Source of the DNA: Dinoroseobacter sp039192165
GTDB lineage: Bacteria > Pseudomonadota > Alphaproteobacteria > Rhodobacterales > Rhodobacteraceae
Direction of reading: 5' to 3'
DNA: 64,000 nucleotides
Assembly (NCBI GenBank): GCA_039192165.1
Contig: JBCCXD010000008.1
Location: forward strand, 1-64,000
Shown here piece by piece: positions 34,852 to 42,793 of the stretch (the stretch's first letter is position 1; each line of letters opens with the position of its first letter). The notes under the pieces are model-generated. The model was not told the origin of the DNA. It ran no database searches and saw only the letters and a program-made list of their open reading frames with translations. The position numbers and the translations under genes are program-made.

Positions 34852-35609
34852 ACTTGACTGCTACCCTTGTTATTTTCCGGTTCGAGATGAAGCGATTTTT
34901 TCGCACGATCTTGCAGTCTTTGGTCTCTCCGATCATTTCGACCTCGCTGTACTTTGTTGTGTTTGGAGCGGCCATAGGGTCCCGAATGGAGGAAATCGAA
35001 GGTACCTCCTATGGTGCCTTCATTGTGCCGGGGCTGATCATGCTAACCGTGCTGACGCAGGCAATTTCAAATGCTTCGTTCGGCATCTACTTCCCCAAGT
35101 TTATCGGCACGATCTACGAGATACTGTCCGCGCCGGTCTCGTCGGTCGAGATTGTTGTTGGTTATGTCGGGGCCGCTGCGGTCAAGGCGCTTCTCATCGG
35201 GCTGATCATTTTGGCCACGTCGTTTTTGTTTGTGCCTTTGACCATTGAGCATCCGATCTGGATGCTGGCCTTCCTTGTGATGACGTGCATTTGCTTTGCG
35301 ATGTTTGGCTTTATTATCGGGGTTCTCGCAAAGAATTTTGAACAACTTCAGCTGGTACCGCTATTGGTTATTACCCCGCTCGTGTTCCTGGGCGGAAGCT
35401 TCTATTCGATCTCGATGCTGCCACCGGTGTGGCAGGCGATCAGCCTCTTCAATCCAGTGGTTTATCTTGTCTCCGGGTTTCGATGGTCCTTTTTCGGCGT
35501 AGCAGATGTGCCCGTCGGATTGAGTCTTCTGGCTATTGGAGGCTTTACGGCGCTCGCGTTTGGCACAATTTGGTGGATTTTTAACACCGGGTACCGGATC
35601 CGCGAGTGA
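34848..35609 (+). CDS. ABC-2 type permease
   Basis: 253 residues with six hydrophobic helices. It starts with a cytoplasmic segment FRFEMKRFFRTILQ before the first helix, then YGAFIVPGLIMLTVLTQAIS and a late VFLGGSFYSISMLPPVWQAI, both usual in ABC-2 exporters (YadH/DrrB type). It pairs with the ATPase upstream to form an exporter; both genes are transcribed away from mhqO across a 200-base gap. Whether the two systems are functionally linked cannot be told. Confidence 0.9.
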   Translation: MNLTATLVIFRFEMKRFFRTILQSLVSPIISTSLYFVVFGAAIGSRMEEIEGTSYGAFIVPGLIMLTVLTQAISNASFGIYFPKFIGTIYEILSAPVSSVEIVVGYVGAAAVKALLIGLIILATSFLFVPLTIEHPIWMLAFLVMTCICFAMFGFIIGVLAKNFEQLQLVPLLVITPLVFLGGSFYSISMLPPVWQAISLFNPVVYLVSGFRWSFFGVADVPVGLSLLAIGGFTALAFGTIWWIFNTGYRIRE

Positions 35610-35700
35610 CCTGCCCAGCGCGGCAGCATGGCCACACTTATTGTGTAGCTGGTCCTGCCCTGTCTTGTCCCTCCGTGTGGCGGGACTTACATGCCCAGCC

Positions 35701-36498
35701 ATGAAACAGTGGCTCCCGTTCGTCAAAAGCGACCCCGTCGTTTCCGTTGTCCGCCTGACCGGCGCAATTGCCAGCGGACCCCGTGGAACTCTGAATGACC
35801 AAGCGGTCGCCCCTCTGCTTGAGCGAGCCTTTCGAAAGGGCAAGCCCGCGGCGGTGGCTCTGGTTGTCAATTCACCCGGGGGCAGCCCAGCGCAGTCTTC
35901 TCTTATCGGAGCGCGTATCCGCCGACTTGCCGATGAAAAGGAAGTGCCGGTCTATGCTTTTGTAGAAGATGTTGCGGCTTCGGGAGGATACTGGATCGCC
36001 TCGGCTGCAGATGAGATCTGGGTTGACGCAACCTCCATCGTAGGGTCCATCGGGGTGATCTCAGCGAGTTTTGGTTTTCATGAACTGATGGCGCGCCAAG
36101 GGATCGAACGACGCGTTTACACGGCGGGAAAAGACAAAAGCATGCTCGATCCGTTCCGCCCGGAACGGCCAGAGGATGTCGAACGCCTTAAGGGTCTGCA
36201 AGCGCAGCTCCATGAGACCTTCAAGGCGCATATTACCAATCGTCGTGGTTCAAAACTGCCCGAAAAGCAGGATCTGTTTACGGGAGAGGTGTGGATCGGT
36301 CAGGCCGCTATTGAAATTGGCTTGGCGGACGGTATCGGTCATGTCGTTCCTGTGATGAAGGACAAATTCGGCGACAAGGTTAGGTTCCGTCCCTACGGTC
36401 AGAGACGCAGCTTGTTCAGCCGGTTCGGCCTGAACGCAATGGAGCAGGCTCTGAGCTTGGCCGAGGAACGGAGCCTTTGGGCCCGTTACGGCCTCTGA
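35701..36498 (+). CDS. S49-family serine peptidase (SppA/SohB-like)
   Basis: 265 residues from the ATG at 35701; a longer frame to 35536 overlaps the permease gene and is not family-like. Ser94 (EDVAASGGYWIASAA) is the nucleophile and Lys146 (TAGKDKSMLDP) the likely base; their 52-residue spacing equals that of the single-domain Bacillus SppA. There is no obvious N-terminal transmembrane helix, so the protein may be peripheral. S49 enzymes degrade signal peptides or membrane-protein fragments. It abuts a 58-residue gene directly. Confidence 0.88.
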   Translation: MKQWLPFVKSDPVVSVVRLTGAIASGPRGTLNDQAVAPLLERAFRKGKPAAVALVVNSPGGSPAQSSLIGARIRRLADEKEVPVYAFVEDVAASGGYWIASAADEIWVDATSIVGSIGVISASFGFHELMARQGIERRVYTAGKDKSMLDPFRPERPEDVERLKGLQAQLHETFKAHITNRRGSKLPEKQDLFTGEVWIGQAAIEIGLADGIGHVVPVMKDKFGDKVRFRPYGQRRSLFSRFGLNAMEQALSLAEERSLWARYGL

Positions 36499-36675
36499 AT
36501 GATCCTGAAGATCGTCACTCTGTTTCTCGTGTTCATGGCCGTTTTGGCTATGTTCGGGAAGCTTCGGGTGCCTGGTGTCGGAAAAGTTGGTTTGAAAAAG
36601 CCAACTAAGTGTAAGTCCTGCGGTCGCTATCTGTTTTCTAACGATCCCTGCAGTTGCAAGAACGGCAAGGGGTAG
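36499..36675 (+). CDS. Small membrane protein with a C-terminal four-cysteine knuckle
   Basis: 58 residues; the ATG follows the peptidase stop with no gap. Residues 2-20 form one transmembrane helix (ILKIVTLFLVFMAVLAMFG). A basic linker follows, then CKSCGRY and PCSC, giving Cys38, Cys41, Cys51 and Cys53, a rubredoxin- or zinc-ribbon-like set. It ends three bases before the Ca/Na antiporter start. I do not know a named family. The tight packing and the non-random composition support a real gene in this operon. Confidence 0.7.
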   Translation: MILKIVTLFLVFMAVLAMFGKLRVPGVGKVGLKKPTKCKSCGRYLFSNDPCSCKNGKG

Positions 36676-36678
36676 CCA

Positions 36679-37629
36679 ATGGATTTCATATTTGTAGCCC
36701 TCGGGCTGATTATCCTTGTGTTGGCTGGCGATAGTCTTGTGAAAGGCGCGGTAAACCTCGCTTTGCGGGTTGGGATCCCCGCACTCATTGTTTCGCTTAC
36801 AATCGTGGCCTTTGGGACCTCGGCGCCAGAGCTCTTAGTCTCTATTGCTGCGATCGAGGACGATGCTCCCGGGCTCGCAATCGGGAACGTGGTCGGGTCA
36901 AACGTCGCCAATATACTGATGGTGCTGGGCGTTCCGGCGTTAATCGCTACCATTCACACCAATACCAGCGACACGCGGCGCAGCTTTCTTCAGATGCTTG
37001 CGGCGACAGCGCTGTTTATCGTCGTCTGCTTTCTTCAACCAATCACATGGATGCACGGGCTCGTACTTCTGGCAGCGCTCGCGTGGATGCTGATGGACGC
37101 TGCCAGGCAGGCGCGGGCGCATCGCGCCGCAGGTATTGGTGCAGAGGAAGAGGAGGAAGACCCGGAAGGCGCTGACCCGGATATACCGTGGTGGAAGATC
37201 ATTCTTTTCCTTGTGCTTGGTCTGGTCGGGTTGCCCCTTGGGGCGGACCTGCTGGTTGACAGCTCGGTGAATATCGCGCGCGCTTATGGGGTTTCTGAGG
37301 CGGTGATCGGCCTGACTTTGGTGGCATTTGGCACGTCTCTGCCCGAGCTTGCGACAGTTGTGATGGCCGCAATCCGCAATCAGGCCGACGTTGCGCTGGG
37401 AAATGTAATCGGCTCGAACATGTTCAATCTGTTGGCGATCATCGGTGTTGCGAGTTTCTTCGCCCCAATCCCCGTGGAAGCGAAATTTCTGTATCGAGAT
37501 CTGTGGGTGATGGCAGGAGTAACGCTGCTGCTTCTGCCTTTTGCATTTCAGAAGCTTAACATCAATCGGCCGATAGGCGCGGCCTTGACCGCGCTTTACG
37601 TGGTCTATGTGGTGAGCCTCCTTAATTAG
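36679..37629 (+). CDS. Calcium/sodium antiporter (CaCA family, YrbG-like)
   Basis: 316 residues and ten hydrophobic helices in two halves. Each half carries an alpha repeat: TIVAFGTSAPELLVSIAAI (about residues 41-59) and LTLVAFGTSLPELATVVMAA (about 214-233), with the Glu of the exchange site, and each is followed by GNVVGSN or GNVIGSN. A Glu/Asp-rich cytoplasmic loop (EEEEEDPEGAD) separates the halves. It exchanges Na or H for Ca at the inner membrane. It probably belongs to the peptidase operon. Confidence 0.93.
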   Translation: MDFIFVALGLIILVLAGDSLVKGAVNLALRVGIPALIVSLTIVAFGTSAPELLVSIAAIEDDAPGLAIGNVVGSNVANILMVLGVPALIATIHTNTSDTRRSFLQMLAATALFIVVCFLQPITWMHGLVLLAALAWMLMDAARQARAHRAAGIGAEEEEEDPEGADPDIPWWKIILFLVLGLVGLPLGADLLVDSSVNIARAYGVSEAVIGLTLVAFGTSLPELATVVMAAIRNQADVALGNVIGSNMFNLLAIIGVASFFAPIPVEAKFLYRDLWVMAGVTLLLLPFAFQKLNINRPIGAALTALYVVYVVSLLN

Positions 37630-37638
37630 GGGCTTTGA

Positions 37639-38433
37639 ATGACAGACAACAGACTTACGGGAGCTGCACTGGTCACGGGTGCCGGGAAACGTCTGGGCGC
37701 GGCCATGGCCCTTTATCTTGCCGAACGCGGCTTTGACGTTGCTGTTCACTACGCCAGCTCCTCCTCCGACGCAGAGGCTGTTGCTGATCGCATCCACGCT
37801 CTTGGGCGCAAAGCGGAGACGTTTAAGGCAGACTTGCTTGAAGACTCTGAGACAGAAACACTGGTTGGTCGGGCCAGAAGCGCTCTCGGACCGCTCTCGG
37901 TTCTGATAAACAATGCATCGATTTTTGAGTACGACACTTTGAACACTGCGACCCGCGAAAGCTGGGACCGGCACATTCAGTCTAATCTGCGGGCGCCGTT
38001 CATACTGACGCAGGACTTCGCAGCTCAAGTTTCGGAAACGCGAACCGACTTCAACGGTGAGCCGCTTGCCTCGGGGCTTGTCGTCAACATGGTGGATCAA
38101 CGCGTGCGGAAGCTGACACCCGAGTTCATGACTTACACCATTGCCAAGATGGGACTCTGGGCGTTTACCCAGACAGCGGCCCAGGCATTGGCACCGAAAA
38201 TACGCGTGAATGCGATAGGGCCAGGACCCACTTTGCGCGGAGGGCGCCAGTCGCCCGAGCACTTCGCCAAGCAGCGCGCTGCCACAATTCTGGGCCGCGG
38301 CGCGGACCCGGATGGCATCTGTGCTGCGTTGGGATACTTCCTTGAATCGCCCGCGATCACAGGGCAGCTCCTTTGTGTGGACGGCGGGCAGCATCTGTCC
38401 TGGGCAACGCCCGATGTGGTTGGGGTCGAGTGA
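37639..38433 (+). CDS. Short-chain dehydrogenase/reductase, pteridine-reductase-like
   Basis: 264 residues. The cofactor site is TGAGKRLGAAM at about 14-24; Lys-Arg after the second Gly favours NADP(H) and recalls PTR1/FolM. NNAS is at about 93 and the active site is YTIAKMGL (Tyr and Lys spaced by three). The C-terminal half has RVNAIGPGPTLRGGRQS. A role in reducing a pterin is suggested by the Lys-Arg motif but not proven. It is the last gene of the run that starts at the peptidase. Confidence 0.85.
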   Translation: MTDNRLTGAALVTGAGKRLGAAMALYLAERGFDVAVHYASSSSDAEAVADRIHALGRKAETFKADLLEDSETETLVGRARSALGPLSVLINNASIFEYDTLNTATRESWDRHIQSNLRAPFILTQDFAAQVSETRTDFNGEPLASGLVVNMVDQRVRKLTPEFMTYTIAKMGLWAFTQTAAQALAPKIRVNAIGPGPTLRGGRQSPEHFAKQRAATILGRGADPDGICAALGYFLESPAITGQLLCVDGGQHLSWATPDVVGVE

Positions 38434-38715
38434 GCAAAACGTGAATTTCGGTTTCGTTCTAGGTTGACTTGTCCACGGACATCCAGGCTGTCACATTCCG
38501 TTGATGATTCTACTGTCATTTCCGCGCTACAGTCCGCGGAGCTCTCTTAAGTCAATAAAATCAATGATTTACAGTTTCCTCCAATTTTTTGGAAAATTCG
38601 GGAAGTTGCGGAATTTGCACGAAAAAAACAACGTTCCCGCAGGTTCTTCACATAGTTATCCACAGTCTGTTTCCTCGGGGTTTTCTCGTGGGATTCAAGT
38701 CGTATCTTAAGGACT
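38434..38715. promoter_or_regulatory. AT-rich uvrC leader with DnaA box, IHF-like and GANTC sites
   Basis: This 282-base gap is visibly richer in A and T than its neighbours. It has a perfect DnaA box TTATCCACA at 38656-38664 and a weaker TTGTCCACG near 38469. A 13-base stretch at 38559-38571 (AATCAATGATTTA) fits the IHF pattern WATCAA-N4-TTR. GANTC sites for a CcrM-type methylase lie at 38506-38510 and 38692-38696. The block could be a DnaA- or cell-cycle-controlled promoter for uvrC. A role as a replication origin is possible but weak, as only one strong box is present. Confidence 0.4.
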
Positions 38716-40578
38716 ATGAGCGAGACGGCCCAAGCACCCACCGGCCAGCAGGTGATCCACTCCTACCTACGCACCCTAGATGGGTCTCCGGGGGTATATC
38801 GTATGCTCGATGACCAGTCCCGGGTCCTCTATGTAGGAAAGGCCCGCAACCTAAAGGCACGCGTGTCAAGCTATGCGCGACCTGCGGGACACTCCTCACG
38901 TATTGCGCGGATGATCTCCGAAACCGCCTCCATGATGTTTCTGACCACGCGCACAGAGACTGAAGCACTGCTGCTGGAACAGAACCTCATCAAGCAGCTC
39001 AAGCCGCGCTACAACGTGCTTTTGCGAGACGACAAGAGCTTCCCCTACATCTTCATAAGTGAGGAGCACGACTTTCCCAGACTGGAGAAACACCGCGGTG
39101 CAAAGACCCGCAAGGGCCGGTACTATGGTCCTTTTGCTTCCGCTGGAGCGGTCAATCGAACGCTGAACACACTCCAGAAGGTTTTTTTGCTCCGCACCTG
39201 CTCAGACCGCGAGGTCGAGGCAGGCGATCGGCCGTGCTTGAATTTTCACATGAAGCGCTGTGCAGGCCCTTGTGGCGGAAAGATCAGCAAGGAGGATTAT
39301 GCTGCCCTGGTGGCTGAGGCTGATGATTTCCTCAAAGGGAAAACGACGAAGGTGCAGGCCCAACTTGCTCTACAGATGGAAGCAGCCAGTGCTGCGATGG
39401 AGTTTGAGCGCGCTGCGTCGCTGCGCGACCGCATTCGCGCACTCACGCAGGTGCAAAGCGCACAGGGCATCAATCCACAAAACGTGCGAGAGGCCGATGT
39501 GATCGCGCTCCACGTCGAGGGCGGCCAGGCATGCGTGCAGGTGTTCTTTATCCGCGCCAACCAGAACTGGGGAAATCGCGATTTCTTCCCGCGCACTGGG
39601 GCAGGCGCTGATGTCTCGGAAATTCTCGAGGCTTTTCTCGGCCAGTTCTACGACGACAAGGATCCGCCGCGGCAAGTCCTGATCAGCCACGCGATAGAGA
39701 ACGCGGATCTGATGACAGAAGCGCTGTGTGCAAAACGCGGTCGCAAGGTGGACTTGCTGGTACCCAAACGCGGGGAGAAGGCGGAATTGATATCGGGCGC
39801 TCTGCGCAATGCGCGCGAAAGCCTTGCGCGGCGCATGTCCGAGACTGCCGCGCAAACCAAGCTGCTGCGCGGACTGGCTGAGGTCTTCGATCTGGACGCT
39901 CCGCCAAACCGTATCGAGGTTTACGACAATTCTCATATACAGGGGACTGACGCAGTGGGTGCGATGATCGTGTCCGGGCCCGAAGGCTTCGAGAAATCCC
40001 AGTACCGCAAATTCAACATCCGGGGGGAACACCTTACGCCAGGCGACGATTTCGGCATGATGAAAGAGGTTCTGAGCCGCCGCTTCAAGCGACTTCTGAA
40101 AGAAGATCCGAAGCGGGAGGAGGGCACATGGCCTGACCTGCTTCTGATCGATGGTGGCGCTGGGCAAGTCTCTGCTGTAGGAGAAATTCTTCGCGATCTT
40201 GGGGTGGAAGACATGCCGTTTGTCGGGGTCGCCAAAGGCGTGGACCGCGATGCCGGCAAAGAAGAGTTTTATCGCCCCGGGGCGCGTCCGAAGGCGCTCA
40301 GACACAATGATCCGGTACTCTACTTCATTCAGCGCCTGAGGGACGAGGCGCACCGTTTTGCGATCGGTACACACCGGGCCAAGAGAGCGAAATCCGTATC
40401 CCGGACGCCACTCGACGAGATCCCCGGCGTGGGTGCAACACGGAAACGGGCGCTGCTTGCCCATTTCGGTTCTGCCAAGGCAGTTAGCCGTGCCAACCTC
40501 GCTGATTTAAAGGCGGTCGACGGGGTGTCAGAGGCCATGGCGCAAACGATCTATGACTTCTTTCATGAGGCGGGCTGA
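38716..40578 (+). CDS. uvrC: Excinuclease ABC subunit C
   Basis: 620 residues, full length. GIY-YIG nuclease at about 16-95 (GVYRMLDD, VLYVGKARNLKARV). A UvrB-binding UVR segment is at about 213-248 and the RNase H-like 5' nuclease follows (IEVYDNSHIQGTDAVGAM; LLIDGGAGQV). The C-terminus ends in tandem helix-hairpin-helix (IPGVGATRKRALLAHFG). UvrC makes both cuts around bulky DNA lesions with UvrAB. The pgsA-moaDE genes that often follow uvrC in this family are absent here. Confidence 0.97.
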   Translation: MSETAQAPTGQQVIHSYLRTLDGSPGVYRMLDDQSRVLYVGKARNLKARVSSYARPAGHSSRIARMISETASMMFLTTRTETEALLLEQNLIKQLKPRYNVLLRDDKSFPYIFISEEHDFPRLEKHRGAKTRKGRYYGPFASAGAVNRTLNTLQKVFLLRTCSDREVEAGDRPCLNFHMKRCAGPCGGKISKEDYAALVAEADDFLKGKTTKVQAQLALQMEAASAAMEFERAASLRDRIRALTQVQSAQGINPQNVREADVIALHVEGGQACVQVFFIRANQNWGNRDFFPRTGAGADVSEILEAFLGQFYDDKDPPRQVLISHAIENADLMTEALCAKRGRKVDLLVPKRGEKAELISGALRNARESLARRMSETAAQTKLLRGLAEVFDLDAPPNRIEVYDNSHIQGTDAVGAMIVSGPEGFEKSQYRKFNIRGEHLTPGDDFGMMKEVLSRRFKRLLKEDPKREEGTWPDLLLIDGGAGQVSAVGEILRDLGVEDMPFVGVAKGVDRDAGKEEFYRPGARPKALRHNDPVLYFIQRLRDEAHRFAIGTHRAKRAKSVSRTPLDEIPGVGATRKRALLAHFGSAKAVSRANLADLKAVDGVSEAMAQTIYDFFHEAG

Positions 40579-40765
40579 CGTCGTTTACTTTTCGCTGTGT
40601 TACGCACCAATTCACGGCGCATGTCGGCGCTGCTGCAGCGCCCACCAATCTATGCGGGTCCCCAGTCTCGCAGGTTTTAAACGCTTGGTTGCGAAGCCTC
40701 GAATGTAGCATGAATTCTGCTGCGAATTTCGATCTTCGTTTAGCAAGCTCCTTCAAGCTCACGTC

Positions 40766-41806
40766 CTACCGTAACAACAGAAGATCCGTGTGCGGCGATG
40801 CATGTTCAGACTCAACGGAAAGCATTTCAGCAAACATACGGTCCAGATCTTGCAGGCGGAGCTTCTTGGGAGATCCGGCAGAAACCTCACTGAGGTCGAT
40901 GATCGATTGATAGCTTCGAAGTGTTTCCTTCAGGAGTTCGAAGCCGTCGGATCGCGCCAGGCCGTAAGGCCAGAACTCTATGACAACCGGACAATCAGAT
41001 AGGGCGAGCTTTTTTGCTCCTGCCAGAACATGACCTTCGTGCCCCTGAGTATCGACCCAAACCAGTGACAAATCGTCGGGAGATATGCTTTCTTCTGTCA
41101 GAACATCATCAAGTGTCTGAACAATGACCTGTGTTGTGCTCCACTCCCCCTCACCATGGAGCGGAGCAGCTTTATCTGCGTCGAGGGCAACACGGTGGTC
41201 ACCGTAGTTATCTGGGGAAAGCTCCATCAAGAGTGTGCCGGTTTCGCTTGATGCCGCGATATTCCGGCACCGAACTTGGTCGCTCAAGTTGTTGAGGACA
41301 ACGTTTGCTTGTAGCAGCATAAAGTTGGTCGGGTTGGGTTCCAGCGAAAGTACGCGTTGAAAGCCGAGACGGGCAGCATGTAAGGAGTGCGTGCCTATGT
41401 TTGCTCCGATGTCCACAAAGGTTTCTCTGCCATTGCGAACGCCAAGTTCATTTAGCAAGGCAAGGCAATCGTCGATCGCATACTCTTGAAACTGGCCGTC
41501 GCGTCTTAGGCGCGCTCCAATTATTGTGTCGGATCTATGGGTGACCCAGGACCCGCCGTTCGCGCCGCGCGAAACCACCAGATCGGATAAGGCAACAAAA
41601 CGATCCTCGTGTGCTTTTTGTGATATGATTTCAGATTGGGCCTCACTCTTCCCCGTATCACTTGCGTTTGCTTCCTGCTTGTCTTCGGTTGAAGTTTCAA
41701 ACGTCACGCCGAGCTTGTGCGCAAGGTAGAACACGAACCACTTACGCCGGTCCGGCGCGTTCAGGAATTTCCGTAAGATACTCGGCAAGGCCTTGCCCCC
41801 GTTCAA
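40766..41806 (-). CDS. FkbM-family methyltransferase
   Basis: 346 residues. A Rossmann SAM site is seen at VDIGANIGTHSLHAARLG (about residues 131-148), followed by the acidic VLSLEPNPTNFMLL and a VWVDTQGHEGHVLAGAKK block typical of FkbM enzymes. The first ~75 residues are basic then Glu/Ser-rich. The start overlaps the stop of recR as ATGA, so it reads as the fourth gene of dnaX-ybaB-recR. Base composition looks lower in GC than the neighbours, which may mark transfer. FkbM enzymes methylate sugars or other hydroxyls, often for cell-surface glycans; the target here is unknown. Confidence 0.83.
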   Translation of the reverse strand: MNGGKALPSILRKFLNAPDRRKWFVFYLAHKLGVTFETSTEDKQEANASDTGKSEAQSEIISQKAHEDRFVALSDLVVSRGANGGSWVTHRSDTIIGARLRRDGQFQEYAIDDCLALLNELGVRNGRETFVDIGANIGTHSLHAARLGFQRVLSLEPNPTNFMLLQANVVLNNLSDQVRCRNIAASSETGTLLMELSPDNYGDHRVALDADKAAPLHGEGEWSTTQVIVQTLDDVLTEESISPDDLSLVWVDTQGHEGHVLAGAKKLALSDCPVVIEFWPYGLARSDGFELLKETLRSYQSIIDLSEVSAGSPKKLRLQDLDRMFAEMLSVESEHASPHTDLLLLR

Positions 41807-42402
41807 AAGTCCTTCCGCGCTTTGAGCGCGGCGGTGATCGTGCCATCATCGAGGTAATCCAGCTCGCCGCCGATGGGCACACCCTGTGCGAGACTGGTCA
41901 CTCGAATGCCGTCGACGGACGCGAGCTCGTCGGCGATGTAGTGTGCCGTCGTTTGACCGTCCACGGTGGCGCCAACCGCAAGGATCACCTCGGTAACGCC
42001 CTCGGGTTCCAGCCGCGCCAAAAGTTTCGGAATGCCAAGATCCTCAGGCCCCACGTTATCCAGTGCAGACAATGTCCCACCCAAAACGTGATAGCGCCCC
42101 TTGAAGACCGCCGCGCGCTCCATGGCCCAAAGATCGGCCACATCCTCAACCACGCAAATCTCGCCCGTGGCACGTTTCTCGGATGCGCAGAGTTCGCACA
42201 GATCGCTGTTGCCTATGTTGCCGCAACGCACGCATTCCCGGGCGCTGTCCGCGACCGTCAGCATCGCTTCTCCGAGTGGTCTGAGATCTCGCTGTCGCTT
42301 GGAGATCAGATGCAGGACCGCCCGTCGCGCCGAACGGGGACCAAGCCCCGGCAAGCGGGAAAGAAGCCCGATCAGCGCCTCGATGTCAGAGTTTTGGCTC
42401 AC
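41803..42402 (-). CDS. recR: Recombination mediator RecR
   Basis: 199 residues. A helix-hairpin-helix (LPGLGPRSARRAVLHL, about 17-32), a zinc finger of Cys57, Cys60, Cys69 and Cys72, and a Toprim domain from about 80 (ICVVEDVADLWAME) are in the usual order. RecR loads RecA at gaps with RecF or RecO. It lies directly after ybaB with one base between, the common dnaX-ybaB-recR order. Confidence 0.97.
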   Translation of the reverse strand: MSQNSDIEALIGLLSRLPGLGPRSARRAVLHLISKRQRDLRPLGEAMLTVADSARECVRCGNIGNSDLCELCASEKRATGEICVVEDVADLWAMERAAVFKGRYHVLGGTLSALDNVGPEDLGIPKLLARLEPEGVTEVILAVGATVDGQTTAHYIADELASVDGIRVTSLAQGVPIGGELDYLDDGTITAALKARKDF

Positions 42403-42403
42403 G

Positions 42404-42748
42404 TCAAAAGGGCAGTTTCATTCCCTCGGGCAGCTCAAGGCCTTCGGTAACTTTGGCCATTTCCTCCTGACCCTTCTCGAGCGCTTTTTGCTGCGCGTCC
42501 TTGATAGCGGCAAGGATCAGGTCTTCGGCGACCTCTTTCTCATCAGGATTGAAAATCGACGGGTCAATCTCCAGGCCAGTTAATTCACCCTTTGCAGTTG
42601 CTGTAGCCTTGACCAGCCCGGCGCCGCTTTCGCCGACGACCTTAACGCTCTTCAGGTTCTCCTGCATCTCGGCCATTTTTGTCTGCATGTCCTGGGCCTG
42701 CTTCATGATCTTGGCCATGTCGCCAAGCTGTCCAAGTCCTTTGAGCAT
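42404..42748 (-). CDS. ybaB: YbaB/EbfC nucleoid-associated protein
   Basis: 114 residues from the ATG at 42748; nine more in-frame codons upstream are not family-like. It starts with MLKGLGQLGDMAKIMKQ, then the amphipathic helix QDMQTKMAEMQENL and a beta-sheet core (GAGLVKATATAKGEL). Family members bind DNA as dimers and are almost always between dnaX and recR, as here. Confidence 0.95.
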   Translation of the reverse strand: MLKGLGQLGDMAKIMKQAQDMQTKMAEMQENLKSVKVVGESGAGLVKATATAKGELTGLEIDPSIFNPDEKEVAEDLILAAIKDAQQKALEKGQEEMAKVTEGLELPEGMKLPF

Positions 42749-42793
42749 TATGTCTGTTCCTTTTGGGTAGAGCATTGGGGTTTCGGGCGGACC

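Noticed and set aside
36940..38394. 484-codon minus-strand frame opposite the antiporter and dehydrogenase
   Set aside because: It spans two real genes and their junction and has no recognisable motif.
38434..38715. Chromosomal replication origin
   Set aside because: Only one strong DnaA box is present, and the gene order is not that expected around known Rhodobacteraceae origins. It was kept only as a regulatory curiosity.
40626..40642. Hairpin GGCGCTG/CAGCGCC between uvrC and the FkbM gene
   Set aside because: The stem is good but no U-tract follows on either strand, so it is not called a terminator.
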